Shown here piece after piece: positions 63,862 through 64,000 of a stretch of DNA of 64,000 nt. Both the position numbers and the translations under genes were made by a program. This DNA is from Flavobacterium flabelliforme (GTDB lineage Bacteria > Bacteroidota > Bacteroidia > Flavobacteriales > Flavobacteriaceae). The notes beneath the pieces were generated by a model. That model searched no databases. It was not told where the DNA came from and saw only the letters and a list, made by a program, of their open reading frames with translations. Positions within the stretch are counted from its first letter, which is position 1. Every line of letters starts with the position of its first letter. The stretch spans positions 124,001 to 188,000 of the forward strand of contig NZ_JAGFBU010000006.1 of NCBI RefSeq assembly GCF_017948675.1, given 5' to 3'.

Positions 63862-64000
63862 TTAAATTTCAATTTCAAATAAACTAAAAGAGCCTTCTTT
63901 ATAATGTTCTGGCAAATCGGCTGTCCATTCAATTTCACTGATGCCTTTATAGGTAAAGCCGCAATTTGTATAATATTCGTTAATGCGTTCATTACCGCTG
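63862..64000 (-). CDS. acetyltransferase-like protein, C-terminal fragment at window edge
   Basis: Only the last 45 codons are inside the window, ending in TAA at 63864-63862. They read SGNERINEYYTNCGFTYKG, then WTADLPEHYKEGSFSLFEIEI. The NxRINEYYxxCGF pattern is the usual alpha4-beta6-beta7 end of GNAT acetyltransferases. The start and catalytic core are outside. It is probably in the same operon as the downstream GNAT gene. Confidence 0.7.
   Translation of the reverse strand, partial: SGNERINEYYTNCGFTYKGISEIEWTADLPEHYKEGSFSLFEIEI

Overview
The window is chromosomal DNA from a member of the Flavobacteriaceae, most likely the genus Flavobacterium. The evidence is strong AT richness, SusC/SusD/SusE proteins, M56-TonB and OMP_b-brl type receptors, mevalonate-pathway genes, and promoters of the Bacteroidetes type (TTG or TTTG, 17-20 bp, then TAnnTTTG). 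The genes are intact and densely packed. I see no prophage, CRISPR array, rRNA operon or active insertion sequence.

Layout. 1-3.7 kb (minus strand): an envelope operon of coaX, a FadL-like outer membrane protein, lptC, a small membrane protein and a CNNM/CBS protein cut by the left edge. 3.8 kb: tRNA-Phe, then a SYLF-domain protein. 4.8-14 kb: an organic-acid/acetate module. It holds an IS1-InsA-like Zn/HTH protein, a porin, an MHS-family MFS carrier, two small membrane proteins, an SLC5-STAC-histidine kinase hybrid, a receiver-only response regulator and acetyl-CoA synthetase. 14-30 kb: a maltodextrin utilisation locus. susC-susD-susE run leftward, and a divergent LacI regulator is followed by a sugar MFS carrier, beta-phosphoglucomutase, a GH65 phosphorylase, a GH97 alpha-glucosidase and a GH13 alpha-amylase lipoprotein. 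Together these would bind and import glucans, cut them to maltose, phosphorolyse maltose and pass beta-glucose-1-phosphate into glycolysis.

30-44 kb: NfeD-like protein plus flotillin, GDPD, an HI0933-type flavoprotein, TspO, a LytS/LytTR two-component pair divergent from a TonB-type receptor, then mevalonate/isoprenoid genes (diphosphomevalonate decarboxylase, a GHMP kinase, a UbiA prenyltransferase). 44-55 kb: an RNA pseudouridine synthase, three peptidases (M3, DUF885, M20), tRNA-Leu, a secreted Lys/Glu-rich coiled coil, and a BlaI/M56-TonB regulatory operon with a MORN-like lipoprotein in front. 55-64 kb: a saccharopine-dehydrogenase-like enzyme, DUF423, ATP-dependent PEP carboxykinase, DUF4407, a kinase/class-III-aminotransferase fusion, a PH/SHOCT protein, a MmcQ/YjbR protein and two GNAT acetyltransferases, the last cut by the right edge.

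The most interesting non-gene signals are two diverged copies, in opposite orientation, of one structured intergenic element (43828-43936 and 51381-51513), whose stems carry compensatory base changes, and a perfect BlaI-type palindrome (52436-52451) that contains the -7 box of the operon encoding its probable repressor. The most interesting gene is the 766-residue APH-kinase/phospholyase-like fusion at 59872-62172. All identifications come from reading the sequence; no database search was run.
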